From Albugo candida (lineage: Eukaryota > Oomycota > Peronosporomycetes > Albuginales), in the NCBI GenBank assembly GCA_040437565.1, contig JBDOQK010000025.1, positions 362,265 to 426,264 on the forward strand: a stretch of DNA of 64,000 bases, in the 5' to 3' direction. The notes beneath the pieces were generated by a model. That model did not search any database, was not told the origin of the DNA, and saw nothing but the letters and a program-made list of their open reading frames with translations. Both the position numbers and the translations under genes were made by a program. Positions 20,814 to 33,309 of the stretch are shown here, piece by piece (the first letter of the stretch is position 1; each line of letters begins with the position of its first letter).

Positions 20814-22276
20814 TCACTCTTCGGATTCAAACACGGCTGCAGCGCCCATTCCTGTGCCGACACACATTGATACCACTCCATAGCGTCCTTTCGTCCGTTT
20901 GAGTTCGTGCAAGAGCGTCGCCACCTGACGTACTCCAGTGCACCCAAGAGGATGACCCAAGGCGATCGCACCGCCTAGATCAATAAGAGAATAGTGTCAC
21001 GCTTAAGGATTGCCACACTATTCATACCGTTCGGATTCACTTTGTCAGCTGGAATGCCGAGCTTTTCGATGCAATAAACTGCTTGGCTGGCGAATGCTTC
21101 ATTGATTTCGAAGATATCAATATCTTGGATGGTAATATCAGCATCAAGAAGAGCCTTGGGAATCGCTACGGAAGGACCAATTCCCATAATGGATGGCGGA
21201 ACACCGACAACCGAATACGAGACAAATCGACCAAGAATAGGCAAGCCAAACCTATTCGCCGCTTTGCGGCCCATCAAAATTGCTGCAGCCGCTCCATCCG
21301 TAAGCTGACTAGAGTTTCCTGCGGTCGTAGAGCCATTAGTTTTAAACACTGGCTTTAGTTTTCCGAGTCGTTCCACCGTCGTATCCGAGCGAATTCCGTC
21401 ATCCTGAGTGATCAGCGATGTTTCCATATTCTCACCCTTCTTCACTGTCACGTTGACGGGTGCTATTTCGGCGGTGAATGTCCCATTTCTTTGTGCTCGA
21501 CTTGCTTTTTCATGTGAAGAAGCAGCAAACGCATCCTTTCATACCAAACTCAATGGACTCGATGGAAGAGAGTTGAACAACCAACCTGTTTCTCACGGGA
21601 AATTCCATATTTGGATGCGACTTCCTCACTCGTGATGCCCATCGGAATCATGCAATCCATCGCATCCTTGTTCCGAGCCTAGTTCAATCACATTAAATAG
21701 GATCGCGATTTGTAATGTGGTCAACCTTATGTTGATCAATGCAAGGAAGATTCTGACTCATTCCGTCGAATGTCATGGACTCCACGCCACACGCTATACC
21801 AATGTCATAAAAACCAGCCTGGATCGATGACGCAACACTCGCGATGGCTTGCAGTCCTGATGCACATTGCCGATTCACAGCGTGTAGAGGAACAGTGTAT
21901 GGGATATCAGCTGACAACTGAGCGATGCGCGCCATCGCTGCCCCTGCGCCAGGCTGTAGAACATTTCCGACACATATGTCACCAATTGATGCTGGATCAA
22001 TTTGAACTTGATGTAGCACAGCTCGTAACACCTAGATTCAATCGGTTTTTATTTGTATGAGTTACACTATTAAAGGAAGTATACCTGTTCGAGCATTATG
22101 TCTGGTGTCGTATCCTTGAAAGCGCCACGTTTTGCTTTCGTGAGTGGTGTGCGTAGCGCCGACACTATCACTACGTCATGATCAGACTTTATACTATCGG
22201 GTAACAAACATTGACTCGGATTTGTACAAAGCGCTTTCGCAGTCAAATGAGAACGAAGATGATGAATGCGTTCCAT
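20814..22276 (-). CDS. ACAA1: Peroxisomal 3-ketoacyl-CoA thiolase
   Basis: Exons 22276-22085, 22031-21726, 21678-21586, 21535-21028 and 20974-20814 give 419 aa (human ACAA1 424). The N-terminus RIHHLRSHL is an exact PTS2 peroxisomal signal (R-I-x5-H-L). Catalytic motifs are intact: the acyl-accepting Cys in [10 protein letters not shown] (about C120), [15 protein letters not shown] and CVGTGMG. It catalyses the last step of beta-oxidation, releasing acetyl-CoA from 3-ketoacyl-CoA. The frame needs four introns of 47-54 nt. It lies head-to-tail with prolidase (32 bp apart). Confidence 0.96.
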
Positions 22277-22308
22277 TTTTGAAATAACACTATCAGAAAT
22301 ACTCAGAA

Positions 22309-23919
22309 TCAGATTCTGTATCTCATCATATCTTCAATAGCTTCCACAGTTCGTGGCACTTTGGTCATATTCTCAGCGCCAGAGGAAGTCACAATGATGT
22401 CCGATTCGATACGAACGCCTCCTGTGCCACGGAATCGAGTCAGCATTTCTTGATTGATAAAATTGGCAATGTTAGGATCCTCAAGAGCAGCAGAAAGCTG
22501 TGCATCAATGAAATAGCATCCAGGCTCGACGGTCAGGACCATACCTACCTCCAAAACTCGACCCAAACGGAGCTTTGACAGAATCTTCTTGTCACTTCGA
22601 TCTGATCCCGGTAGATACCCGCCCACGTCATGAACATCGAGGCCCATCAAGTGCCCCAGCCCATGCGGGTAAAAATAAGCAGATATCTGATGATGCATAA
22701 GCTCATCAACCGTACCATTCCTAAAAAAACCATGCTCCAGAAACACTTGTGTGAGAACTCGATGGGAAAGAAGGTGAAGGCCGATATAACTTGTGCCTGG
22801 CTTGATAGCTTCGATCACTGTATCATGTGCCTTGAGTACAGCTTCGTAGATGAATTTCTGATCAGGAGTGAATGTACCGTTAATAGGAAATGTGCAGGTG
22901 ATATCTGATACATATCCGTGCAGTTCAGCTCCCATATCGTTTAATAGTAATTGTCCGCTGTCCAGCATTTTATCATTTGGAGCACCAGCGTGACCGTAAT
23001 GAAGAGTGGCAGCATTGGAACCACCACCGCAGATGCAAGTATACGCGTGAAATCGAGCACCACCTTTGGTATAACAATAATGTAAAAATGACGATTCTGC
23101 ATGGAATTCCATCATTCCGGGTCGGATTGTCTTCATCACGTTGATGTGGGCTTCTGAGCTTAGCTCATTGACATATCGCAACAAATCCAATTCCTTCTCA
23201 CTCTTTCGTACTCGACATTCGACCAATATTGGGTGGAGTGAGTCTGAATCAATTTCAAATGCTTCCATTCCATTGAATTGCGACGTTGTTGTTGTTCTCA
23301 ACCTGCTGTCGAGATTCAATCCATTGAGAAAAAATAGTTTGCGGACGGAATATTCCTTCTCCAAAACCGTTTTGACTTCATCGACATAAAATACCTTATC
23401 GACCAAATAGTGGGAGACAAAGTACGACGTTGGTTTACGTTCACCACACCAAAGTTCCCACTCTTCACTCTGCCGCGGAATGAATAGAACCGATTGGCCT
23501 GTGGCCACATCCACCATTCCAGCACAACCAGGCTCACGGACGCCAAACAAATACTGGAAGAAGCTTTCCTGCTGGAAATTGTAGCATGTGTCGGTGTCAT
23601 ACCGACTAATTTCATCGCCGCCGTGCAGTAGAATCGCACTTTGTTCATATTGAGATTGCAGGAGGGAAGAGCGTAAGCGGCTTAATGCTTTTTGACGGTT
23701 TTCGGAGTGCATGGAGTAGTCGATAGAGTACAATTCACAGTGCGTTGTGTCAGTCTCATTGCATAGACGTTGACCAATTGTGCTTTCGCTTTGACTGCTG
23801 GAAATGATGGTATTAAGAAGAAGTTTCTTTTCTCGTTGTTTCTGCCAGATGCTCACAGTAGCGATAGCAGCAGCGCATGTTGCAGCGGAGAAAAGTGCTT
23901 TTAGATTCGCATCGCTCAT
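22309..23919 (-). CDS. PEPD: Xaa-Pro dipeptidase (prolidase, M24B) with N-terminal membrane anchor
   Basis: A single exon of 536 aa. The M24 metal ligands are at D328, D339, H423, E465 and E505, with spacing almost identical to human prolidase (LLLNDMGAELHGYVSDITCTF, PHGLGHLMGLDVHDVGG, TVEPGCYFID, RIESDIIVT). It cleaves X-Pro dipeptides. Unusual: residues 9-25 form a hydrophobic segment followed by KQREKK, predicting a signal anchor or mitochondrial/ER membrane attachment that cytosolic prolidases lack. It runs in the same direction as the thiolase gene just downstream. Confidence 0.94.
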   Translation of the reverse strand: MSDANLKALFSAATCAAAIATVSIWQKQREKKLLLNTIISSSQSESTIGQRLCNETDTTHCELYSIDYSMHSENRQKALSRLRSSLLQSQYEQSAILLHGGDEISRYDTDTCYNFQQESFFQYLFGVREPGCAGMVDVATGQSVLFIPRQSEEWELWCGERKPTSYFVSHYLVDKVFYVDEVKTVLEKEYSVRKLFFLNGLNLDSRLRTTTTSQFNGMEAFEIDSDSLHPILVECRVRKSEKELDLLRYVNELSSEAHINVMKTIRPGMMEFHAESSFLHYCYTKGGARFHAYTCICGGGSNAATLHYGHAGAPNDKMLDSGQLLLNDMGAELHGYVSDITCTFPINGTFTPDQKFIYEAVLKAHDTVIEAIKPGTSYIGLHLLSHRVLTQVFLEHGFFRNGTVDELMHHQISAYFYPHGLGHLMGLDVHDVGGYLPGSDRSDKKILSKLRLGRVLEVGMVLTVEPGCYFIDAQLSAALEDPNIANFINQEMLTRFRGTGGVRIESDIIVTSSGAENMTKVPRTVEAIEDMMRYRI

Positions 23920-24979
23920 CTCTAAAGCCGCTTGATTACTGATGTACCCTCAAAAACCGGTAAGTTTCTCTTTGCCGGGTAGCAATAGTTCTCTTGACAG
24001 CAATTTGATAGCTCTTCTTGGGATACGCTACTGAACCTTCCCTTTCGAAGTGTGACTCTCCCCATTACTTCATAGCACTTTGGATACTTTCGATCATTCG
24101 GACCTTTCCCTCTTTTGATCACGATCTCCCTATTTTTTACAAACTAAAATTGAGTTCAAATAATTGTTATCGAGAACGCTTATAAGCGACTTTCATGGTC
24201 AAAGTCAGCTGTGGTAGAAATCTGAAAGGCTAGAGCCGACGAATCTACAAAGTCTAGAATGAGTGGAAGACCAGAAACTATTCTTCTGATTGCCACGACT
24301 CCTCCATCCTGGTGGCGTTTTCATTTCTTCCTTTGATTGTAAGAGACTCTCAGTCTATGCTGGAAACTATCGAGCAGCTATTTAAAAGCTACAAAGACGT
24401 AATGTCTAAGGTCACAACAATTTCCTAGAATCCGAGTGACTATCCCGGAGAAGCTCTTGTTTTTTACTCTAATCGGCTGGCAGGTACAATTTATCGGAAT
24501 ATTGACCTCGTGCTCTATCATCTCTACTGGAACGATAAATGGATATTCTGCCGTGTGCCCGTGTGTTGTGTCTTCGTCGTGATTTGTCTCGAACAAATCC
24601 TCCGTCAAGCAACCCAGACGACAACTTCGTCGATAGCTTGGTTGACTCTTGTTTTCTTGATGAAAAGTACGTACATTGTTTGTTGAGTTCTCTCCTTACG
24701 TAAAATCTAGAAAGATACCTTGGAACGATATCTAGAAAGATATCAGCCCAGTTCCGAACCCGACACGTTGGAGACGTAACCGGTTCCTAACTAGATCCGT
24801 AAACGGTACTACTTAACTCAGTTGAAGGTGTCTATATTAGTATAATTAGACTAACTGACCTTTCTAGTTGCCTAGGCTATCTTAAATGACATATATACAC
24901 ATATAAAAAACGTTTCGTGAAATACCTGTGAGAGATGATAATATGTCGTCTCGCTGATAATCCCGTATCGCAGTAGCCT
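23920..24979. other. Gene-poor stretch, nothing recognised
   Basis: The start of the accessory island. Only short chance frames on both strands, no splice-supported exons. The prolidase promoter must lie in its first few hundred bases. Confidence 0.5.
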
Positions 24980-26130
24980 CAGCACCCTTAATACGAGACT
25001 GTGTCCAGCTTGTAAATGCTGTTAAGTGGTAAACTTGTAAAATTGTAAAGTTGTAAAATGGCCCAAAAGTACCGTGTTATGCCATTTGGTGCGCGCCACG
25101 CCACTGTGAGAAAAACCAGCCAACTACTAGGATCCGAGTTGCACTTGCCTTCCCTCTCGCCTGTGCCGGACCCGTAGCAATGATCTTCGACTTCTGAAAC
25201 ATCCACCAAATGATCATTGAGTTGCGAGTTGATCCAGCACCTATGCAAGCCGAATCCGTTCCTCTTGGTCGTAACACTGTCTTCGAAAGTACCGAACGTG
25301 CGCACTAAACGTGGTCTAAATGACGGAAAGTGCTGGAATTGTCGGAGTTGCTGATCGCTGATCGAACAAACGACGATTACGATCGGTCCAGACGAAGCGC
25401 AGTGTCACCGCTTGCAATGCAAGCCATAAATCTGAGATAATATCCAAATATTCTTGCCAATCCGACCGTAATGTTGGTACGATTGCACATGCAATATGCG
25501 TCCAATGTGGTCGGGAAGAGAAAAACTGATCCCAACTAGGGAGTAACTTCCTCCATAACTGTGCCGTGTGATCGCATTCTGAAAAGAGATGTTGATCGGA
25601 TTCCACTGCCCCACACGAAGTCTGCGTGCACAATATAATGTCGGGCTGAATATCCTTCAAGAACCAAAAACGAGATCGAACTGGCAACATTCGAANNNNN
25701 NNNNNNNNNNNNNNNNNNNNNNNNNNNNNNNNNNNNNNNNNNNNNNNNNNNNNNNNNNNNNNNNNNNNNNNNNNNNNNNNNNNNNNNNNNNNNNNTCGAA
25801 CTGGCAACATTCGAAAGGCTAGACGAAACTGTAAATCTTCGAAAATTGGTAATACACGTTGCCGAAGTTGCCGTGATGTAGCCATAAAAGTTCGAACTCG
25901 TTCTGGATTCAGTGCGTCCGATCTCTCCCGTGATGACCAATGTGTCGACATCGGATGACTCTTGGTTGGTTCGGGAGGTTTCCAAACGAGTCGTGAGAGC
26001 TGTGAGCGTGGAATAGATGGAAAATAATGTTTCCTGTCCTTTCTTTTCACTCCCACATAAAATGATCTGCCACTTGTGGTTGGTGTAATGCAAGTGATGA
26101 GACCAAACGTCGAGTGCATACGCTGGAGAA
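24980..26130 (-). mobile_element. Non-LTR retrotransposon (LINE) remnant, 3' part
   Basis: A minus frame shows the zf-RVT type C-terminal region of LINE ORF2: FEDLQFRLAFRMLPVRSRF, then CGAVESDQHLFSECDHTAQL (Cys/His knuckle) and LQAVTLRFVWTDRNRRLFD. A second, shifted frame continues downstream at 25305-25000. Reverse transcriptase and endonuclease parts are absent, so it is 5'-truncated and frameshifted. An internal 100-N gap (25696-25795) has 20-bp duplicated edges. It is related to the remnant at 37.7-38.3 kb. Confidence 0.7.
25696..25795. other. Assembly gap with duplicated 20-bp edges
   Basis: 25676-25695 equals 25796-25815. The two contigs overlap and the gap should close; the LINE frame then runs through. 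Confidence 0.9.
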
Positions 26131-27069
26131 TCTGAGTGACTTCATTTTAAAGTCAACTCAGCAACTTTTCTTCAGACATATGCGATGCGCTTAGTTCTTC
26201 GTCGTTGTAATAGTTGGCGACGAAATCTTCATTCGGTGGCCATGTGTCGCTTTCATTACCTATTGCCGGCTAAAATTTAGCACAATTGCGAGTGTACGAT
26301 AATGATACCGCTTTGAGGTAATAGAAAGTGACATTTTTTATGTTTTACTGCGAGATCGCTTTTGGACCAGTGTCGGTGTAGAATCAAAATCTATCGATTT
26401 CGGTAGAACGACATGAGTCATGCGGTTATCTGACAAATTTATAAATTTCTTAATAGCGCATGTGAAACACCATGAAGTTTGCTGAAAATGAAAAGTAACG
26501 GAGCAAGCACGAATCAAAGTACACTCGGCTGCCTACCCATTTTTAGTCTTTTCCTTGAAGCCGACACATTGCGTCATTAGCTATACCTGTATTAGTACTT
26601 TTCTATGGTGGCATACATCAGTCCTATAAGCTGATGATTCTTGCTGTGCCTGCTATCAAAAACAGCTTATCACATAATCTGTTTTAAAAGCTGTCGACCA
26701 CCGTCAAAGAAACTTGATACTATTCAGTAGGAGTCCGTCGGCGCCCGCCACTTACTGTTTGGCGATATGACAGAGGATCATCTCTTACTAGACACATTCA
26801 GAACATTGTGAGGGCACAATGCTTTTTTATCATGGAATACCGAACCGGAATCGTACAGCTCGTCCGCAATCTGCTAAAATGGTATTCGTGGGATCGAATA
26901 TCACCAATGAATGATCTCCATCATTTCATTTAGCAGTATCTACCCATCTGATCTGGCCGAAGTTGAAAAGCGTACTTCCGCGAACCTAGTGTACAACTCG
27001 ATTCATATTCATCCTCGCGCCGTTCGTTCTTGGGGTTTGCTAAGCTACTCGTACATACAGCAGTACAAA
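26131..27069. other. Upstream region of CCG-1, nothing recognised
   Basis: About 940 bp without a supported gene. It could include degraded LINE sequence at its left end and the CCG-1 promoter at its right. The frame of CCG-1 is open up to ATG 26911, but the region before 27070 lacks protein-like composition. Confidence 0.45.
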
Positions 27070-29639
27070 ATGCGGACCAATCGATCACTATGTAAGGCCG
27101 TGATATATGGGTACTGGCTTTTTTTAAATTATGGCTGCTCTGCCGTACAGGAAGGTATCATGTCGATCAGCTTCAGCAATGAAAAAAGCCTGAAGAAATG
27201 TCTACATTGTGTTATGCATGATTTGGGGGGAGCTCGCCTGACACCAATTGATTTCAAGTTTAATCCAAATGATGAATATACATTGGAGGAACCCTGCGAA
27301 TTGGAAAAAAACCGCATCGTTTTCAGAACGATTGGCCCTCAAGCCTTTTTTGCAAATGTGGTCCCCTTTTGCCAAAGAAAAAGTAAATGCCTTACTATCA
27401 GCCTGCAGAATATTGTGGATAACGTCCCATCTGGAACAGATGAAATGACACTAGCTAAACAGCCTGAATGGATGGTGTGCTTTATCGGTAATGTACAATC
27501 CGTCAATTGGCTGTGCACAAGTTGTATTCAAGAAGCCAGTGACACGGAGTATTTTGGAAGACTAAACTTAATCTCCTCCAAAGCAGAATCCGAAAAAAAC
27601 GATCGTGAGCTACTTTTTACATTTAGCAAAAGCTCTTTTGGAAGTATACTTCATTCGTGTAAGAACTCCTGTAAAGGAGAATATGCAGAGCTGAAAAGCA
27701 AGCATTGTCGGTATCTTGTCGATCAGCTAACGCAAAATNNNNNNNNNNNNNNNNNNNNNNNNNNNNNNNNNNNNNNNNNNNNNNNNNNNNNNNNNNNNNN
27801 NNNNNNNNNNNNNNNNNNNNNNNNNNNNNNNNNNNNNNAACTTAATCTCCTCCAAAGCAGAATCCGAAAAAAACGATCGTGAGCTACTTTTTACATTTAG
27901 CAAAAGCTCTTTTGGAAGTATACTTCATTCGTGTAAGAACTCCTGTAAAGGAGAATATGCAGAGCTGAAAAGCAAGCATTGTCGGTATCTTGTCGATCAG
28001 CTAACGCAAAATAAGCCGAAATTGCCAGAAGATAATGAGGGAGTGAACTATCCGAGGAATTTTAGGGGGGTGAAAGTTACAATCACAAAAGAGCTACTGG
28101 AGAAGCCACATTGCTTGATGGTAAAGGATAAAAAATCCGGGTCTAATATGTGTCAACGCTCTCTGGCAAAGCATTTCGGTGGCTTCATTGCAGGAATCCT
28201 TGTACCTCCAACCGATCCAAACGAAAAAAACGTATATCACATCATACACTATTTTGGACAGGTCAGGGACCTGGATAAATTGCCTAAATTGATAGAAAGA
28301 TATTGCAACAAAGTGAGCGAGGCAAAAAAGGACGATCCAGGTTGTAAAATGCACTTTGACGACATCTTTGTCGCATCCACCGCGATGTATCAAGTATCCG
28401 CACCTTTACCGACCGATACCGCAACAATAGGACTTCAAGGTAGAACCAACGCTGCAATTGCCGGCGATTGTATTTGGTCGCTCTCAGATACCTATACGAC
28501 ATCACTTTGTGTGGAATGTCTGCTTGAAAAAACAAGGCTCATGACATATGCAGAGGTAATGAAGCTATCAGACCAAACGCACTTGATCAAACCCCCAAAA
28601 AAAANNNNNNNNNNNNNNNNNNNNNNNNNNNNNNNNNNNNNNNNNNNNNNNNNNNNNNNNNNNNNNNNNNNNNNNNNNNNNNNNNNNNNNNNNNNNNNNN
28701 NNNNACCTGGATAAATTGCCTAAATTGATAGAAAGATATTGCAACAAAGTGAGCGAGGCAAAAAAGGACGATCCAGGTTGTAAAATGCACTTTGACGACA
28801 TCTTTGTCGCATCCACCGCGATGTATCAAGTATCCGCACCTTTACCGACCGATACCGCAACAATAGGACTTCAAGGTAGAACCAACGCTGCAATTGCCGG
28901 CGATTGTATTTGGTCGCTCTCAGATACCTATACGACATCACTTTGTGTGGAATGTCTGCTTGAAAAAACAAGGCTCATGACATATGCAGAGGTAATGAAG
29001 CTATCAGACCAAACGCACTTGATCAAACCCCCAAAAAAAACGTCACGCATGGCTGTTGCCTCGTGCGTGGGCGACGAACTTTGCAGCCAAGTCAAATTTG
29101 TATCAGCCGCCTTCTGTCAATACGAGATGAATCTACGCAAAAGTATCTCTCCCATACCTGGTGCTTATATGGGTCATCAGAATGAAGTGATGCTGGATGC
29201 AGTTATATCAGAAAGGATACATTCGCCCAATCTTATGGAACTTGACAATGACATGAATGTCGATGCAAAGCTTGAAGAAGCTATTGTCGTAGGATGGAGC
29301 TCTTCTGATACAGCAAAATGTTTGGAGTGCCTGGCGATTTTGAAGGAAGTAATTCTGGTGTCGATCGAAAGATCGTATGCATGGGTGCTAGATGATACCT
29401 CCAACTTTTTCACAAGGTCTTGGAGGTGCCAAAACTGTCAGCTCACCCAAAAGATAAAACCGTTGTATATTGATGTGCATGCGCTGCATTCCTTTTCATC
29501 GATCGAATTGACGAAATTATATTCAGGCGGTATGTCGGGCGACACATCCACAATTCTGCCAACACTGAACCCAGAAAAAAAAGAGGAAGTTGGAACCTCA
29601 CATGGGAAATCCAGGAATCGAAAACGCCGAAGTCAATAG
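27070..29639 (+). CDS. CCG-class secreted effector candidate 1
   Basis: The chosen ATG at 27070 starts a signal-peptide-like stretch (KAVIYGYWLFLNYGCSA). The gene crosses two artificial gaps. Removing one copy of each overlap (27839-28012 and 28705-29040) gives one open frame of 619 aa. CxxC modules recur about every 90-120 residues: CLHCVMHDLGG is an exact CX2CX5G, followed by CTSCIQEAS, a Cys/Ser variant CQRSLAKHFGG, CVECLLEKT, CLECLAILKEVIL and CQNC. The protein ends in a basic cluster GKSRNRKRRSQ. In Albugo the CCG class is implicated in host immune recognition (established for the class; inference for this gene). No intron. Confidence 0.85.
27739..27838. other. Assembly gap with duplicated 174-bp edges inside CCG-1
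   Basis: 27565-27738 equals 27839-28012. Base 27738 should join 28013, which keeps the CCG-1 frame. Confidence 0.95.
28605..28704. other. Assembly gap with duplicated 336-bp edges inside CCG-1
   Basis: 28269-28604 equals 28705-29040. The join 28604-29041 at an A8 run keeps the CCG-1 frame. Confidence 0.95.
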
Positions 29640-31575
29640 GTGGCTTTACCGTAATAGCTGGGACGTGGCCATCTCTACTTTCTTAGAATTAGGGTATCAT
29701 CATACAATTACTTTTGTTCCCTCGACTTCCTAAGCATGCAATTACGTAATATCAGAACTCTTCCAATTTTGCAACATACAAATTTGGAATACGTTTTCGA
29801 ACATTTGGTTCAGCTGCTACTTTAACTGCAGCGATATGACGAGCTCCTTTGAGCACATGAGCATCAACATGAGATGATCAAGATGATATCTATATAGAAG
29901 GAAAACCAACTGACTTGAAATCTCGATATCCGATAGTTGGTATACTCCGAAGTAGTATGCATGCGTACGTGGGCTTAAATGTGCTAATGGGCAAATACGT
30001 ACCAAGACTGGGAAACAGGGTGAGCTAGTAGCCAGTCCATACACAAGTTTGAGTCAACAATGGCCGTAAATGTGCTGACTTCCACCTGCTGCTTAGACTA
30101 CTGTTTCATGCTCTCATGGTCAATCCTCTATTCAATCTACTTTTGGTCGGATACGTCATTGAATTACGACTTTCATTTGATTATCGTTCAAGGTGCACGG
30201 GTACACCATCACGACTATCAACTGAAAGAATTTCGGTCCCCAAATTCATATTCGATTTCTGGACACGACTTTCCATCTTTCAGTATCTGAACAGAGTAAT
30301 GACATGTATTTATGACTTCGTTCGCCACTGATTTCTAATCTCGCCTCAAATCTGATTCATGTTATACAATCGTAGTTCACTGTTTGATAGTCAAGCAGCT
30401 GCTTATTCCTGACAGCAGCTTGCAGATAGATTAATCTTTGCGTATGGGAGCGCCGTATCGCAAGGATACGTTTAGCACACTTACGGACAACTTGAAGAAG
30501 GCCTAAAGCCAATCTCTTATGGTCAAAACATGAAGAGAATTGTGTCACGACACATTACACAAAATTCCTTGCTGCTTGCTCAACGATATACCTTCCTATG
30601 CAGAAGACGAATCACAGGGCGAGCAATCTCGAGCATATCTTCAGGGCAGACTACTTGGTACTGATATTTTGTGATATAGAAATGAAGTGAACATGACACT
30701 TAATCAGATAACAATCCTTTCGGCCGCAGTAATCATCAAAGAAGGAGACAATGTATTTTTGCTACTTTAGACACTGAAAGTCGTCTACAACAGGCATCAG
30801 GTTTTCATGCATAAGTGTCACCACTTGGGTTTGCTGCATCGACTCACATCGTGTCCTTCTTCGTCTCCACCAGCGTTTTGTCGGATTCACTGAACTTTGT
30901 TTGCTTATTAATTGTGAAATTCATTCAGGTTTTCAGTATTTGAGTCTCACCGCTGTCTATCTACACTCATCAAAATAATGCGACGTATAATTACTGCAGC
31001 GCTACCACTCTCCTCCACGCGGACAGCGGAGTGACATGAGGCAACATGCATCTTAACAGAGCTCAATCAGACGTACAATAAGCTTCTTGCGGGGATCGTG
31101 TGCCCAGCAGGTCTAAAGCTATTGTTGCCATACTGAAGAGGTAAACTCCTCACAAATTACAAATTATGTAGCGGTACTGATATTCTTCAGTCAGACGCGA
31201 GGTTCTGAGGCTGTCGAAGATTCCGGTTTGTAATACCATTGTCGAGCGTAAAGCTTGGAGTAATCCGTCTCAGCGCATTGAGTGCGGCGTTGATCTATCA
31301 AGAGAGAGACTATATTTAATGATAAAAGTTGATGCTTCTCCTGTCCGTAGATAAGTGTGTTGAGCATAGTGGAAACCGCAAAGATCATTTATCTCTGTTT
31401 CTTATTATGCATTTATTTAAGCTGATAAAATTACTCGGTCTCGTCACGGTACTTCTAGATTGTTCTGCTGATACCATTGTCTTCGTTTTAGCCACAATTC
31501 CTCATCAATCTCATCTTGCTCGCTCTCCCCTCGGGTGTCTGATCGCTTTCAAGAGTCACCGATTTCATCTTGATC
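29640..31575. other. 1.9-kb intergenic region between convergent CCG-1 and CCG-2
   Basis: No gene recognised. Short frames at 29.8-30.3 and 31.3-31.7 kb have no family resemblance or splice support, and some overlap the 3' end of CCG-2 on the other strand. It could hold decayed transposon DNA. Confidence 0.45.
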
Positions 31576-33309
31576 TCAATAATACTGGGTGCTCCAAGTC
31601 CTTTCATCTTTGCGTATTGCGAATAATTCATCCAGATCGGCGGCGGGTATCGACGGCATTGAGGCAGCATCATAATGCAGCGTTCCCAAATAGAGAAACC
31701 ACTCACTGCATCCATTCGTATTAAAAATGTCCGAGTGCTCATTCAGCAACCATATGTACCGTTTTGTAAGAGAAATCAACAATATATCGTGCTTTAGCGC
31801 AAGATATTTCAAGCACTCGTGGGGAATTCCTATCCGATAGCCAATCGACAAAACGTTTGATTGCGCTTCATATTGCTTTCCAAATAATTGCAATCGTTGC
31901 GGGGGTGGGATTGTCTGGAAGAATCTGCCATTATTATCACCGAATTGTTGTGGTGAATTTACAATGTCAAACTCACACATGAAGTCAGGGATAAACACCA
32001 ACTCATGACACTTTGGAAAAACTGTCACTTTAGCTACGATGCAAGCAGCAAGCTTCTTGTTATCAAAATTGCTTCTCAACAGAGACAAAGACATTGTGGG
32101 CGATAGAACAGCAATCTCTACTGAAGCACCCAGATTAGTAATGCACTCATTACAATACCCTTTACTCTGCTCGAAAGTCGCCCAGACGCACTTACTCGAG
32201 AACGCGGTTGCGATATTTCTCTGCTCATTTTGCACTCTTTCACTCGTCCCAACAGAAATTCGGTCTTCGATTGGTGATGCGTCGAACTGTAACGCATTCA
32301 GATCATTGCAAACATGGTTATCTTTCGTTGTAGGGTGTCTTTTATTACACCTGGAGTCACAGCTATTCCAGAATCCTTCCGTAGCATCTTGAGCAAGAGC
32401 ATGGAAAAAAAAACTTCTTAAAGCCCCCGAACCGCTTCCTATTGGAAGCATGGCTATCAAACCATTTGCCCCATCCGCTAGACATTTCATACACATTACT
32501 ACTGAGTCAGGCGTCAGCTCTATTGGGCCTATGCAGTACTGCTTTAGAGTGACAGGTATGAGGTGGTTTTCGACTCCCAAAAAATTTGTTGCTTCGAACG
32601 CTTTCGTTGACTCCAATCTGACGTCACTTTCCTGCATGATTGGAGTGTTCCGCATTGGTCCATTGAGAATCAAAGAAGCACAAACTCTAGCCGGGATGTA
32701 TGTAGTGCCTTTGGAGCAAGCCAGAGATGCAGTGCATGCTTCAACAATGTATTCGACTTGTCTTGCTGTGCTCAACACGTACATTGTATGTAGGTGTTTT
32801 GCTTTCGTTGGAATCACTCGAAAATCTCCCAGATATGCTGAATCGCTAGACTCTCTCAAGCAGTTTCTACATTTTGCGCTTGTGGATCTTCGGATGAGAC
32901 ATAAAAGACTACCGGAAGGTTCTGCATCATCTGTGAATTGGGTTTGCATCAAATTTGATCGACGAGTCAAGTCAAAATGGTATCCAACCGTCAAGCGGTC
33001 ACATAAGTTAGGTGTCGCACAATTTTGCTCCATATTTTCAAATCCAAAAAATGAAGCAGTTACTTCATACTCTGCTCTGCGCATCAAGCATGCACTGGAT
33101 TTTCTATAATAAGCTAGATTTTGAGAAATCAGTTTTGCACGTGTGGCTCCCGCGGTAGACAGAAGACACTTTTGGCATCTCACAACGTTTGTTTCTCGGA
33201 ATTTGAACAACGCGGTGACGGTAAATGTTCCCAATGAAGAGAGTACGTGAATAGTCTTGCCGCCAAAGATATGGATGAGAAGCACTGTCGAAATTTGCTT
33301 TGCCCGCAT
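31576..33309 (-). CDS. CCG-class secreted effector candidate 2
   Basis: A single exon of 577 aa from ATG at 33309. The N-terminus MRAKQISTVLLIHIFGGKT is signal-peptide-like. Modules: CQKCLLSTAG (exact CX2CX5G), CRNCLRESSDSAYLG, CMKCLADGANG, CNECITNLG and a Cys-poor last module (CLKYLALKHDILLISL followed by KRYIWLLNE). It is a clear paralogue of CCG-3: the modules, the linker ALSTARQVEYIVEACTASLA and the conserved upstream block are all shared. Unlike CCG-1 and CCG-3 it stops soon after the last module (ERTWSTQYY), with no basic tail. Orientation and similarity indicate tandem duplication with CCG-3. Confidence 0.87.
   Translation of the reverse strand: MRAKQISTVLLIHIFGGKTIHVLSSLGTFTVTALFKFRETNVVRCQKCLLSTAGATRAKLISQNLAYYRKSSACLMRRAEYEVTASFFGFENMEQNCATPNLCDRLTVGYHFDLTRRSNLMQTQFTDDAEPSGSLLCLIRRSTSAKCRNCLRESSDSAYLGDFRVIPTKAKHLHTMYVLSTARQVEYIVEACTASLACSKGTTYIPARVCASLILNGPMRNTPIMQESDVRLESTKAFEATNFLGVENHLIPVTLKQYCIGPIELTPDSVVMCMKCLADGANGLIAMLPIGSGSGALRSFFFHALAQDATEGFWNSCDSRCNKRHPTTKDNHVCNDLNALQFDASPIEDRISVGTSERVQNEQRNIATAFSSKCVWATFEQSKGYCNECITNLGASVEIAVLSPTMSLSLLRSNFDNKKLAACIVAKVTVFPKCHELVFIPDFMCEFDIVNSPQQFGDNNGRFFQTIPPPQRLQLFGKQYEAQSNVLSIGYRIGIPHECLKYLALKHDILLISLTKRYIWLLNEHSDIFNTNGCSEWFLYLGTLHYDAASMPSIPAADLDELFAIRKDERTWSTQYY

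Noticed and set aside
26911-27069. 53-residue upstream extension of CCG-1 (from ATG 26911)
   Set aside because: The ATG at 27070 is followed directly by a signal-peptide-like stretch; the extension would bury it.
27565-29040. Apparent internal repeats of CCG-1
   Set aside because: Exact identity at both gap edges shows unmerged contig overlaps, not protein repeats.
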